DNA of 64,000 bases from an uncultured Flavobacteriaceae bacterium (GCA_947501845.1 CANMXP010000002.1:434001-498000); one strand, 5' to 3'. Counted from the stretch's first letter, positions 9,612 through 17,189 are shown. Notes: generated from the letters alone by a model not told the origin. Made by a program: numbers and translations.

Positions 9612-9959
9612 TTATTCACGTTTTACCAATGCATAATAATCTCCTTCTAATGGCAAGTACCCTTGGTCGTAAACAAAATAGTAAACAGTTCCTGCTTTAG
9701 TTGTATAAATACTTGTAAAATAGTTAAAGTCGAAACCTGCTTCTATAAGTTTGGCTCGGGATGTTTTTGTTTTTTGCTCGGGATTAAGCATCTCTAAAAT
9801 TCTATAATTTTTACGCAGTCTATTATTCGTATTCCGTATTAAATTTTTACTGTCTTTATTTACACGGTTGTTATACGCATTCCTACATCCGTCACTACAG
9901 AATTTTTTATCAATCCTACCAACTATATTATCACCACATTCCAAACATTGTTTTTGCAT
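9612..9959 (-). CDS. Small zinc-ribbon protein, unknown function
   Basis: A 115-residue protein starting with a zinc-binding knuckle pair: CLECG at residues 5-9 and KFCSDGCRNAYNNR at 19-32, giving C5, C8, C20 and C24. The remainder has a basic helical part (RNTNNRLRKNYRILEML) and a small C-terminal beta region ending in YYALVKRE. It follows the GNAT gene by two bases and is probably cotranscribed with it. A nucleic-acid or protein binding role is plausible from the ribbon and basic helix, but this is inference. Confidence 0.75.
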   Translation of the reverse strand: MQKQCLECGDNIVGRIDKKFCSDGCRNAYNNRVNKDSKNLIRNTNNRLRKNYRILEMLNPEQKTKTSRAKLIEAGFDFNYFTSIYTTKAGTVYYFVYDQGYLPLEGDYYALVKRE

Positions 9960-9961
9960 AG

Positions 9962-10486
9962 CTACTTATTTTCAATTTTATACCAGCGAAGCTTTAGCTT
10001 TTCTTCTTCACAATAAAAATCTTCAACATATTTTAAACCAATTTTTAAAAGTGTGCGGTGAGAAGCTTGATGCTCCACTTCTGTTATACCGTACAACTCA
10101 AGAAGTTTTAAAACTTTAAAACCATAATCGACAGCTTTTATACCTGACTCTGTTGCATAGCCTTGACCCCAAAAACGTTTTATTAGCCTGTAACCTACAT
10201 CGTAAAAATTGGTAATACCATTCATGTTAGTATTGATCTTTAACCCAGACCACCCCATGAATTCACCTGTTTTCTTATTGATTAAAGCCCAACGACCAAT
10301 ACCGTATTTTTCATATTGGTTAATAATATTTTCTATAATCTTCTGCGATTCTTCTTTCGTTTTTACAGGATTGTTTCCCAAATATTTATGTACTTCTGGG
10401 TCTGAATCCAATTCGAACATCCCTTCTAAATCAGACATTCGTAATTCTCTTAAAATAAGGCGCTCTGTTTCTAAATTAAATGTCAT
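9962..10486 (-). CDS. GNAT family N-acetyltransferase, RimJ/RimL-like
   Basis: A 174-residue acetyltransferase that would transfer an acetyl group from acetyl-CoA to an amine. The opening ETERLILREL is the hallmark of the RimJ/RimL branch. The acetyl-CoA pyrophosphate loop is in KRFWGQGYATESG. Start chosen at 10486 (MTFNLETERL); the longer frame from 10507 would overlap the end of the upstream DinB gene and adds MVIKLIS only. The gene sits between DinB (10501-11010) and the zinc-ribbon gene, all on the minus strand with very short gaps. Substrate unknown. Confidence 0.85.
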   Translation of the reverse strand: MTFNLETERLILRELRMSDLEGMFELDSDPEVHKYLGNNPVKTKEESQKIIENIINQYEKYGIGRWALINKKTGEFMGWSGLKINTNMNGITNFYDVGYRLIKRFWGQGYATESGIKAVDYGFKVLKLLELYGITEVEHQASHRTLLKIGLKYVEDFYCEEEKLKLRWYKIENK

Positions 10487-10500
10487 ACTAATTAATTTTA

Positions 10501-11010
10501 TTACCAATTACCTGCATATCCCAAATCAAGGTTTGTTTTCTGTTTTAAAAAATGATAATCGTACCTTAAAATTTGTCTTATATGTAAATAATCATGTGCC
10601 AACCAATTGGCTAAAAATAGTTGTGCCGACAAGTCTCCCAATTCAGGATGTTTTACGGTGCTGCTCCAACTAGCTTCTACTTGACTTTTTAACCATGTAA
10701 CAGATTGTTTACGTTCTTCTAGAAAATCTACGAGTGTTTGGCTATAATCTTTAGCACTATAATTTCTTTCTTTAACCCAGCCTTCAGGATCAATTGGTAC
10801 CAAGGTTTTTTTAGGAGTTTCAAGTGCATGAGCTACACGTGTTTTAAAATCGTCTCGTTCTTCATCCAATAAATGACAAACAATTTCTAGCAGATTCCAT
10901 TTTTCGGGCTCGGGCCGCCATAAATATTGCATCTCTTTTTTAGACATTAAAAGGCCTTTAAATACCTCTTGGTTAGTTTCTAATTGCGCTATAATCTCGA
11001 TAATAGACAT
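10501..11010 (-). CDS. DinB-fold metal-dependent protein (first copy)
   Basis: A 169-residue four-helix bundle protein of the DinB/YfiT superfamily. The expected metal triad is present: H46 (IVCHLLDEE), H139 and H143 (AHDYLHIRQI). Known superfamily members use this site in thiol-dependent transferase or hydrolase reactions, but many remain uncharacterised. A second, related DinB gene lies at 12060-12584, and the pair flanks an aldo/keto reductase. The shared segment HPELG(D/E)(L/V)S before the second histidines shows the two copies are paralogues. Confidence 0.85.
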   Translation of the reverse strand: MSIIEIIAQLETNQEVFKGLLMSKKEMQYLWRPEPEKWNLLEIVCHLLDEERDDFKTRVAHALETPKKTLVPIDPEGWVKERNYSAKDYSQTLVDFLEERKQSVTWLKSQVEASWSSTVKHPELGDLSAQLFLANWLAHDYLHIRQILRYDYHFLKQKTNLDLGYAGNW

Positions 11011-11051
11011 CTTATGTATTTAATACCTTAAAAACTGACCTAATGCCAACA

Positions 11052-12002
11052 CTAAGCCCAGATACTTTCCAACGTATAAGCACCACCTTCAAACACCCAA
11101 TGTCCACCCGACAAGTACCTATGGTTTTTATCCAAACTAGCAATTTTATTCATATCATCATCAGATAAATGAATTGGTTCTGCTTGTAAGTTCTGCGCAA
11201 TTCTCCCTGGGTTTACAGATTTAGGAATAACCGCAGTCCCTCTATGTAATGCCCAACTAATTAGTATCTGACCAGGTGTGGCGTTTTTAGATTTTGCAAT
11301 ATCTGTAATGGTAGCATCTTCCAATAATTTAGGCTCATTTGCTGTTTTAAATTTTTCTGCTCTATCTGAAGATCCTAATGGCGCATATGCCGTAAAATGA
11401 ATATCGTTATCTCTACAAAAAGAGAGTAAATCGTCCTGCTGAAAATATGGATGAGATTCTACCTGGTTCATTTCAGGTTTTATTTTTGATTTAGATATTA
11501 AATCTTCCAAAGCTTTCTTACCAAAGTTAGAAACACCTATATGCTTTACCAAACCTAATTCTACGGCCTCCTCCATAACTTCCCATGTTGTCGCATTAGG
11601 AAGATCTTCTAAAGAAACCAAATCTTCTTTGGCACCAACAAACATCACTTCTTTTTTTAATGCTACTGGCCAATGGATTAGGTATAAATCCAGATAATCG
11701 AGTTGCAAATCACTTAAAGTCTGTTTTAAGGCTGGGATCACATCTTCCTTTGCATGGGCATTACACCAAAGTTTGGAGGTAATCCATAAATCTTTTCTAG
11801 CAACAATGCCTTCTGAAAAACATTCAGCTAACGCTTCGCCAATTTCTTTTTCATTACCATAAACGGCTGCACAATCAATATGCCTATAACCTTCTTTAAT
11901 GGCTGTTTTTACCGCATTGTAAACATCTCCTTGTTCAGATTTCCATGTACCTAGACCAAAAGCAGGCATTTCGTCGTTGTTCTTAAATTTTAGTGTTCGC
12001 AT
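11052..12002 (-). CDS. Aldo/keto reductase
   Basis: A 316-residue NADPH-dependent oxidoreductase with a TIM-barrel fold. The catalytic tetrad is complete: D43 and Y48 (HIDCAAVYGNE), K77 (ITSKLWC) and H110 (YLIHWPV). The cofactor-binding end is also visible (AVIPKSVNPGRIAQN). Length and motifs match the AKR1/aldose-reductase-like subgroup of monomeric cytosolic enzymes that reduce aldehydes or ketones. It lies between two DinB-like genes on the same strand; this may reflect a shared detoxification role but nothing in the sequence proves it. Confidence 0.93.
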   Translation of the reverse strand: MRTLKFKNNDEMPAFGLGTWKSEQGDVYNAVKTAIKEGYRHIDCAAVYGNEKEIGEALAECFSEGIVARKDLWITSKLWCNAHAKEDVIPALKQTLSDLQLDYLDLYLIHWPVALKKEVMFVGAKEDLVSLEDLPNATTWEVMEEAVELGLVKHIGVSNFGKKALEDLISKSKIKPEMNQVESHPYFQQDDLLSFCRDNDIHFTAYAPLGSSDRAEKFKTANEPKLLEDATITDIAKSKNATPGQILISWALHRGTAVIPKSVNPGRIAQNLQAEPIHLSDDDMNKIASLDKNHRYLSGGHWVFEGGAYTLESIWA

Positions 12003-12059
12003 TTATTTTTTAATGTTTGTATTTTAAGATTTATCTGTTAAATATTTTAATGTCTATAT

Positions 12060-12584
12060 CTATGTATTCAAAATAGGAATGAAGGCTCTCCAAGGCCCTA
12101 CCTCATCTTTATATTGTTTTGCCATAACACGAGCAATTTGGGCTATATGTGCCAAATCATGTGCTACCCAACAGGCCAATAGCTCTTTTAAGCTGACCTC
12201 ACCCAATTCTGGATGTGTGGCTTTTAGTTCTAATTGCAATGCTGTAATTTGTAAATCTTTAAGCCTTTTTAAATTTTCTGCACGCAGTTCTGAAAACTCT
12301 TTTAATAATTGTTGTAATGTTTTTCCTTTTGAATTTTCAAACTGAGCAAATCTATCAAAAGATTTAAATACTTTGTTATTAGAATCGCTTAAAATAATGT
12401 TTGCTCTAACTATCCAATCGGTTTTTTCGCCATGAATTAAATGGCCAGCAACATCAAAAACACTCCAGGTATTATCACCTTCGTTGTTATAAATCCATTC
12501 GTTTGACAGCCCTGAAAGCATGGTGTTAAGCGTATTTGGTGTACGCTCTAAAATTTCTAAGGCCTGTTTTAAATTGTAAGTCAT
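12060..12584 (-). CDS. DinB-fold metal-dependent protein (second copy)
   Basis: A 174-residue relative of the protein encoded at 10501-11010. The putative metal ligands are H48 (VAGHLIHGEK), H142 and H146 (AHDLAHIAQI), and the segment HPELGEVSLKELLACW aligns with HPELGDLSAQLFLANW of the first copy. It is the first gene of a minus-strand run that continues with the aldo/keto reductase, the other DinB gene, the GNAT gene and the zinc-ribbon gene. Function unknown beyond the superfamily. Confidence 0.85.
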   Translation of the reverse strand: MTYNLKQALEILERTPNTLNTMLSGLSNEWIYNNEGDNTWSVFDVAGHLIHGEKTDWIVRANIILSDSNNKVFKSFDRFAQFENSKGKTLQQLLKEFSELRAENLKRLKDLQITALQLELKATHPELGEVSLKELLACWVAHDLAHIAQIARVMAKQYKDEVGPWRAFIPILNT

Positions 12585-12748
12585 ATTATTTATTTACAAT
12601 AAAGTATTTTAGTTAGTTACCAATGGCGGCTTATGTACTCATGGGAGTAGGCTATATAATCTTGCCAAATATAAGATTATTCCGAATTAAAGTTTAAAAC
12701 AAAAAACAAAGCGCATGAGCAGTGTGCCTATAACCTAATAGCCTTTAT

Positions 12749-13186
12749 TTAAACACCAATATCTTCGTTCCATAACTGAGGTTGGTCATTTATAAACTCT
12801 CGCATGAGTTTTTTGCATGTCTCACTATCTGCAACGACTACCTCTACACCTCTTGACTTAAGTAAATCTTCTTCTCCAAGAAATGTCTTATTCTCCCCAA
12901 TGACTACTTTGGGGATTTTATACAACAAAATAGTCCCCGTACACATAGGGCAAGGAGATAACGTGGTATACAAAGTGCATTTAGAATACACGGAAGCACT
13001 TAATCTTCCTGCATTTTCCAAAGCATCCATTTCGCCATGCAAAATAACGCTTCCTTTTTGAACGCGTCTGTTATGTCCTCTTCCTATAATTTTATTTTTA
13101 TAAACCAGTACAGATCCTATGGGAATGCCTCCTTCTTTAAGTCCCAGTTCTGCTTCTGCTATAGCTGCATTAAGAAATTTATCCAT
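12749..13186 (-). CDS. Cytosine deaminase, yeast Fcy1-like
   Basis: A 145-residue zinc deaminase expected to turn cytosine into uracil for salvage. Zinc site: H50 and catalytic E52 (VILHGEMDALENAGRL), C79 and C82 (TTLSPCPMCTG). The resemblance to the small fungal cytosine deaminase is strong throughout: KEGGIPIG, GRGHNRRVQKGS, TTLSPCPMCTG, GEN at 97-99, and the C-terminal W139 and EDIG tail that closes the fungal active site. N39 matches the substrate-binding Asn. This differs from the large amidohydrolase-type CodA of E. coli. It is a stand-alone gene next to the mobile region that starts near 13270. Confidence 0.85.
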   Translation of the reverse strand: MDKFLNAAIAEAELGLKEGGIPIGSVLVYKNKIIGRGHNRRVQKGSVILHGEMDALENAGRLSASVYSKCTLYTTLSPCPMCTGTILLYKIPKVVIGENKTFLGEEDLLKSRGVEVVVADSETCKKLMREFINDQPQLWNEDIGV

Positions 13187-13271
13187 TTGTAAAACTATTT
13201 TGAATTAAAAGTAACTAAAAAAAGCTTTGACAAAATGTATTTTTCAAGTGGGAAGTTCAATTTTGTTTTTT

Positions 13272-13327
13272 GGTGTAAACTTGTATATAGATGCCTTAAT
13301 AAGGGCATCTATATACAACTTACCACA
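13272..13327. repeat. Palindrome of two abutted IS1595-type ends around TTAATAA
   Basis: The 15-mer TTGTATATAGATGCC (13281-13295) is followed by TTAATAA and then by its exact reverse complement (13304-13318), with weaker symmetry further out. The right arm (13304-13328) is a perfect 25-base inverted match to the right end of the IS element at 17486-17510. The left arm plus TTAATAA (13281-13302) is a perfect 22-base direct repeat of 17496-17517. It looks like two element ends placed end to end around the target sequence. It lies just downstream of the 77-residue membrane protein gene, where it could also act as a hairpin terminator. Confidence 0.8.
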
Positions 13328-13345
13328 ATACACTAAGACAAGAGT

Positions 13346-13579
13346 TTATTTACCTTGTTGAAGTTTGTCAAAAAAAGGCTTAGCAAATTTAACTGTATAG
13401 TAAGTAGCTATAAGACTTAATATAGCAACTATTATATCTATAATATCAGTACTTAAAGAATCTTGAAAGTTAAAAACTTCTACTATTTTAATAAAGAAGT
13501 AACCATAAAACGAAAACACTAATAATATTAGGAATACCTTAAGAACAATTGAGAAAATATTTTCCATAAAATCTGGCAT
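13346..13579 (-). CDS. Small membrane protein next to mobile element, unknown function
   Basis: A 77-residue protein with two hydrophobic helices (about residues 9-31 and 45-62), a short acidic-polar loop (NFQDSLSTD) and a basic C-terminus (FAKPFFDKLQQGK). No family is recognised. It follows the RadC-like gene by 29 bases on the same strand and is probably cotranscribed. An internal ATG four codons in is an alternative start. Its end is 18 bases from the palindromic repeat. Confidence 0.6.
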   Translation of the reverse strand: MPDFMENIFSIVLKVFLILLVFSFYGYFFIKIVEVFNFQDSLSTDIIDIIVAILSLIATYYTVKFAKPFFDKLQQGK

Positions 13580-13608
13580 AATTTATTATTTAATATCCAT
13601 AGACGCCA

Positions 13609-14031
13609 CTAAAGCAACTCAAAAGCTTTAAAACTATAAAACTCTTTACTATCACATATAACAAGATGATCTAACAATTCTATATTTAGAACGTCTGCGC
13701 CTTTCTTTATTTTTTTGGTAACCTGTTTATCTTGCAAACTAGGTGTTGTATCTCCCGAAGGGTGGTTATGACAAAGTATTATTCTTTTGCATTTCTTGGC
13801 TACTGCAAAATTAAATACTTCAACAGGATCTAAGCTATTTTGGTTTAACACGCCAATGGTAAGCAGTTCTATATACTCTATATCGTTTTTAGAGCTAAGA
13901 CCAATCGTCCAAAAGTATTCCTTTTTCCTGTGCAGTTTATTTTGTCTTAGAAGTATTTTACGCATGATTCGGGCAATATCACGAGAATCTTCTATGCGTG
14001 TATTTTCATTTTTAGGAATACGTACGTTCAT
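13609..14031 (-). CDS. JAB-domain RadC-like protein (short form)
   Basis: A 140-residue protein carrying the JAMM metalloprotease-like motif H88-x-H90-x7-S98-x2-D101 (LCHNHPSGDTTPSLQD). Full RadC proteins are about 225 residues with an N-terminal helix-hairpin-helix region. This one has only the MPN/JAB domain, a form common on mobile elements of Bacteroidota. The biochemical activity of RadC proteins is not settled. On the minus strand a perfect -7 element TATATTTG lies at 14056-14049, and its upstream promoter half was probably displaced by the IS inserted at 14074. Confidence 0.85.
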   Translation of the reverse strand: MNVRIPKNENTRIEDSRDIARIMRKILLRQNKLHRKKEYFWTIGLSSKNDIEYIELLTIGVLNQNSLDPVEVFNFAVAKKCKRIILCHNHPSGDTTPSLQDKQVTKKIKKGADVLNIELLDHLVICDSKEFYSFKAFELL

Positions 14032-14065
14032 TTAATTTAAGGTTTCATCAAATATAAGACTATTC

Positions 14066-14073
14066 TTAATAAA
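14066..14073. repeat. Target-site duplication, left copy (TTAATAAA)
   Basis: The eight bases TTAATAAA directly precede the left end of the IS element and are repeated exactly at 17511-17518 after its right end. Eight-base duplications are characteristic of the IS1595 family. Removing the IS and one copy would join the upstream region of the RadC-like gene to the ssb upstream region. Confidence 0.75.
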
Positions 14074-14097
14074 GGGAACTATATACCACATTACACC
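14074..14097 (+). repeat. Left inverted end of the IS1595 element
   Basis: GGGAACTATATACCACATTA and the next four bases align with the inward-reading right end (17510 back to 17487): GG, A, CTATATAC and TTAC are shared. It is more diverged than the other copies of this end in the region. Confidence 0.65.
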
Positions 14098-14126
14098 GCA
14101 AAAAAACTAGGCTATGAAAAAAAAGT

Positions 14127-14663
14127 TTAGTTTTTCGGTAAAGAGTCTTTATTGGTTTTGGAAAGAAGTAAAATTTCAGTTTGAAGATTTTTGGTATTCC
14201 GCTCCAACTTATTTATACTTCCTTGGATTAATAATAGTTTATTCTCTATTGCTTGTGTTTCTTTGGTTTCTAGTGTTTTCTGGCTATTTGTTTTAAGTAA
14301 AAGGGTTAAAACAGCTATCACAAGAGCTAGTATTGGAATTAATATCTGTACAAATGTTCTTGCCCATTCTTTTATCAAATTTTCATTTTGCTTTATGTAT
14401 TTAAAGTCAGAAAAGGCACTAAACCCTGTTTTGGTTAGAGCCAATCCATCAACTTTATAGTCAGTGAATTGCACCTCCTCGTTAGTAAAAAGCGATGCGA
14501 AAATAATTTCACACTCTTCCTGACTACAGTTAAGTTTTTCTCTTAGTACAGAAAAATCAGTTCCAATATGAAAGTCACCTCCTAATCCCCTGTCTGTCCT
14601 TGTTTGAATAAATTTTGGGGTTAGTATTTTTAAAGTTTTATGCCTTTTTCTGTTATACCTCAT
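14127..14663 (-). CDS. IS passenger: single-helix membrane protein with coiled coil
   Basis: A 178-residue protein inside the IS element, divergent from the transposase. It has an N-terminal soluble part with a conserved-looking TDRGLGGDFHIGTDFSVLREKL segment cut here at position 22-43, a transmembrane helix at about 103-124, and a C-terminal helix with heptad-like spacing (IQGSINKLERNTKNLQTEIL) that should form a coiled coil. The soluble N-terminal 100 residues precede the helix. No family recognised. A 60-codon frame on the opposite strand (14114-14296) overlaps it and is treated as a shadow. Confidence 0.65.
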   Translation of the reverse strand: MRYNRKRHKTLKILTPKFIQTRTDRGLGGDFHIGTDFSVLREKLNCSQEECEIIFASLFTNEEVQFTDYKVDGLALTKTGFSAFSDFKYIKQNENLIKEWARTFVQILIPILALVIAVLTLLLKTNSQKTLETKETQAIENKLLLIQGSINKLERNTKNLQTEILLLSKTNKDSLPKN

Positions 14664-14690
14664 TAAATTAGAATTTAATTACACTAAATA

Positions 14691-14722
14691 TTTGCGTGTT
14701 GTGTAAATAACTTCTAAATTTG
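14691..14722 (+). promoter_or_regulatory. Bacteroidota-type promoter of the transposase
   Basis: TTTG at 14691-14694 and TAAATTTG at 14715-14722 are separated by 20 bases, matching the TTTG-N19-21-TAnnTTTG consensus of the primary sigma factor in Bacteroidota. The -7 element ends 21 bases before the transposase ATG, leaving a leader of roughly 15 bases. Confidence 0.75.
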
Positions 14723-14743
14723 TTATAACAAAACACCAATCAA

Positions 14744-15661
14744 ATGTTTAACCAAGAAGTAAAATCCGTTTTAGACCTTATAAAAGCCTTTCCAGATGAG
14801 CAATCTTGCATTGACCATTTAGAGTTGTTACGTTGGAATGGTAACGTTGTAAGTCCTTTTGATTCTACTTCTAAAGTTTATAAATGTAAAGGAAATAAAT
14901 ACAAGTGCAAAAACACAGGTAAATACTTCAATGTTAAGACAAACACTATTTTTGATAATACTAAAATGGAATTACAAAAATGGTTTCTTGCTATTTGGTT
15001 GGTAACATCACACAAAAAAGGTATTTCATCTTTACAATTAGGGCGTGATTTGGGTATAACTCAAAAATCTGCTTGGTTTATGTTGCAACGTATTAGAAAC
15101 TGTTTTGGCTTAGATAATAACGACCAATTAAGCGGTGAAGTTGAAATTGACGAAACTTATGTAGGTGGTAAAATGGCTAACAGACCTGCAAGAATTAGAA
15201 AAGACCAAACTGAAGAAGTAAAAGAGCATTATAAGAAATCTGCTGTTTTAGGCATGGTAGAACGCAATGGTAACGTTAGAGCGAGACACGTAAAAGACAC
15301 TACTCAAAATAGCTTAATACCCCCAATAATGAATAATATTAGCTTTGGTTCTACAATATATTCAGACGAATTAAAAGCATATAATATTTTAGATAGAGTT
15401 TACGACCATAAAGCAGTAGCACATGGTAGAAGTGAATATGTTAGAGGACGTATTTCTACAAACTCAATAGAAAGCTTTTGGGCGTTGTTAAAACGTGGTA
15501 TTTATGGCATATATCATTTTACTTCTAAAAAACATTTACAGTTTTATGTTGATAAATTTGTGTTTAGATATAATACTCGCAAAGGTTCTGAAAATGATAG
15601 ATTTAATTTACTTTTGTGTAATATCGAGAATAGAATAACTTATAAAGAATTGATTAAATGA
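14744..15661 (+). CDS. IS1595 family (ISXO2-like) DDE transposase
   Basis: A 305-residue transposase that cuts and joins the element ends. Catalytic residues: D136 (EIDETYVGGK), D208 (YSDELKAYN) and E243 or N240 (NSIESFWALLKRG). The ITQKSAWFMLQRIR helix-turn-helix motif at 105-118 is characteristic. The N-terminal zinc ribbon, normally two Cys pairs, is degenerate: where family members have CPxC this one has SPFD at 37-40, leaving only C48 and C55. The stop codon overlaps the start of the RhuM gene (ATGA). The catalytic domain looks intact, so the element may still be active. Confidence 0.93.
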   Translation: MFNQEVKSVLDLIKAFPDEQSCIDHLELLRWNGNVVSPFDSTSKVYKCKGNKYKCKNTGKYFNVKTNTIFDNTKMELQKWFLAIWLVTSHKKGISSLQLGRDLGITQKSAWFMLQRIRNCFGLDNNDQLSGEVEIDETYVGGKMANRPARIRKDQTEEVKEHYKKSAVLGMVERNGNVRARHVKDTTQNSLIPPIMNNISFGSTIYSDELKAYNILDRVYDHKAVAHGRSEYVRGRISTNSIESFWALLKRGIYGIYHFTSKKHLQFYVDKFVFRYNTRKGSENDRFNLLLCNIENRITYKELIK

Positions 15662-16815
15662 GTAATTTAGAGAATGAAACAAATTTTTTATTTTATACTT
15701 CCGATAGCGGAACAACTAATATACAAGTTATATTAGGAGAAGATACCGTATGGGTAAGTCAGTTAAGCATGGCTGAAATATTTGACACTACAAAACAAAA
15801 TATTAGTCTTCATTTAAATAATATATATAAAGAAGGAGAATTAAATAAATTCGCAACTGTCAAGGAAATCTTGACAGTTCAAAAAGAAGGGTCTAGAGAA
15901 GTACAAAGAAATATAGAGTTTTATAATTTAGACGCCATAATATCAGTAGGATACAGGGTAAGTTCTTCAAAAGCAACACTATTTAGAATATGGGCAACAA
16001 ATATTTTAAAGGAGTATTTAACTAAAGGTTTTGCATTAGATGACGACAGATTAAAACAAGGTAAAAACTTATTTGACAAAGATTACTTTGATGAATTAAT
16101 TGAACGTATCAGGGAGATACGTGCTTCTGAAAGACGTTTTTACCAAAAAATCACTGATATATACGCTACTGCAGTTGATTATAACAGAAAAGCAACAATC
16201 ACGCAAACATTCTTTGCTACTGTTCAAAATAAATTAGAATACGCAATAACACATCATACAGCGTCAGAACTAATTAAGCTAAGGGCTAGTTCAAAAAAGC
16301 CCAATATGGGGTTGACAAGTTGGAAAAATGAGAAAAAAGGAGGAAAAATACTAAAATCCGATGTTGGAGTTGGAAAAAATTATTTATCACAAGAGGAAAT
16401 ATCCGAATTGAATAGAATTGTTACCATGTATCTTGATTATGCAGAAAATCAAGCTAGTAAGGGCAGGCTAATGGAAATGAAAGATTGGGTTGATAGACTA
16501 GATGCTTTTCTTATATTTAATGAATATGATATTTTAAAAGATGCTGGAAAAATAAGAGCTCAAGTTGCTAAAAAATTTGCAGAAAAAGAATATGAAAAGT
16601 TTAGAGTAATTCAGGATAAGGAATATAAATCCGATTTTGATAAAATGATAGAAGGAGTAAAGAAAGGAGAATTACCTAAAGAAAAGAAAATTGAAATTCA
16701 AGAACCTTTATCAGATCTCAACCAAAAACTAAAACAAGGATTAAACTATAATCCCAAAGAAAAACAAGTTTCTGCTTTAAGTTTAAAGAGCGTAAAGAAG
16801 CATAAAGACAAATAG
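15658..16815 (+). CDS. rhuM: RhuM family protein, translationally coupled to the transposase
   Basis: A 385-residue protein of the virulence-protein RhuM family. The conserved N-terminal domain reads VWVSQLSMAEIFDTTKQNIS, then REVQRNIEFYNLDAIISVGY and SSKATLFRIWATNILKEYL, covering about residues 30-120. This N-terminal region resembles DNA-binding phage-regulator domains; the molecular function is unknown. A middle helical region and a C-terminal part (YLSQEEISELNRIVTMYLDY ... DAFLIFNEYDIL) follow, then a lysine-rich tail of about 60 residues. Its ATG lies in the transposase stop (ATGA), implying coupled translation from one mRNA, so it behaves as an IS passenger gene. Confidence 0.87.
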   Translation: MSNLENETNFLFYTSDSGTTNIQVILGEDTVWVSQLSMAEIFDTTKQNISLHLNNIYKEGELNKFATVKEILTVQKEGSREVQRNIEFYNLDAIISVGYRVSSSKATLFRIWATNILKEYLTKGFALDDDRLKQGKNLFDKDYFDELIERIREIRASERRFYQKITDIYATAVDYNRKATITQTFFATVQNKLEYAITHHTASELIKLRASSKKPNMGLTSWKNEKKGGKILKSDVGVGKNYLSQEEISELNRIVTMYLDYAENQASKGRLMEMKDWVDRLDAFLIFNEYDILKDAGKIRAQVAKKFAEKEYEKFRVIQDKEYKSDFDKMIEGVKKGELPKEKKIEIQEPLSDLNQKLKQGLNYNPKEKQVSALSLKSVKKHKDK

Positions 16816-16823
16816 TTACTATG

Positions 16824-16958
16824 TTAGCTATTACCCTTTCTTGAAATTAAAGTAAGAATAACAAAAAATACAGAACAACCTAATGCAGTAAACCAAAACA
16901 TACAGCCAAGTAATAAGCTAATTAAGACTCTTATGTAGATGTTTTTTAGGTAAATCAT
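16824..16958 (-). CDS. Possible 44-residue membrane peptide inside the IS
   Basis: An ATG at 16958 on the minus strand opens 44 codons: MIYLKNIYIRVLISLLLGCM, then FWFTALGCSVFFVILTLISR and KGNS. It is one long hydrophobic helix with a basic N-terminal flank and a basic end. The frame is convergent with rhuM and ends nine bases after its stop. AATATTTG at 16982-16975 (minus) is one base off a -7 element, at a workable distance. Size and composition resemble type I toxins or small membrane proteins, but the case rests on composition alone and it may be chance. Confidence 0.35.
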   Translation of the reverse strand: MIYLKNIYIRVLISLLLGCMFWFTALGCSVFFVILTLISRKGNS

Positions 16959-16972
16959 TAATCAAAAATACA

Positions 16973-17007
16973 AACAAATATTGATGTTAGTGGAATTAAT
17001 ATTTGTT
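16973..17007. repeat. 10-bp stem hairpin in the IS right part
   Basis: AACAAATATT (16973-16982) and AATATTTGTT (16998-17007) are exact inverse complements with a 15-base loop. The hairpin opens the gene-poor 16.96-17.5 kb stretch, in which I otherwise see only the two right-end modules and a coding remnant. Confidence 0.5.
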
Positions 17008-17070
17008 AAGCACGCTCATTGAAAAGTAAGAACTCAATTTGACTAAGGTCAGTAAGAGCTTATGTTTTGT

Positions 17071-17187
17071 GAATCTGAATTAGCAGATTTCAAAATGTAG
17101 GTTGAACAACTTACATACTTCAAAAAAGCACATTCCCTAGTGCGAAACTAAACTTTACTTTCTGGTGGTAAATTGTATATAGATGCC
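17071..17187 (+). ncRNA. Structured right-end module 1 (three hairpins plus internal IS end)
   Basis: Three successive hairpins. H1 is 17071-17090: stem AATCTG/CAGATT, loop AATTAG. H2 is 17095-17116: a 9-pair stem with one G-T wobble, loop GAAC. H3 is 17128-17143: stem GCAC/GTGC, loop ATTCCCTA. They are followed by GGTGGTAAATTGTATATAGA-TGCC, the internal copy of the element end. The same order with changed but still pairing stems occurs at 17398-17510. Whether it acts as DNA (transposase-binding end) or is transcribed as RNA cannot be decided from sequence; the ncRNA type is tentative. Confidence 0.45.
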
Positions 17188-17189
17188 GT

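Noticed and set aside
14114-14296. 60-codon plus-strand frame
   Set aside because: Overlaps almost fully with the better supported minus-strand 178-residue gene; the hydrophobic content mirrors AT-rich sequence.
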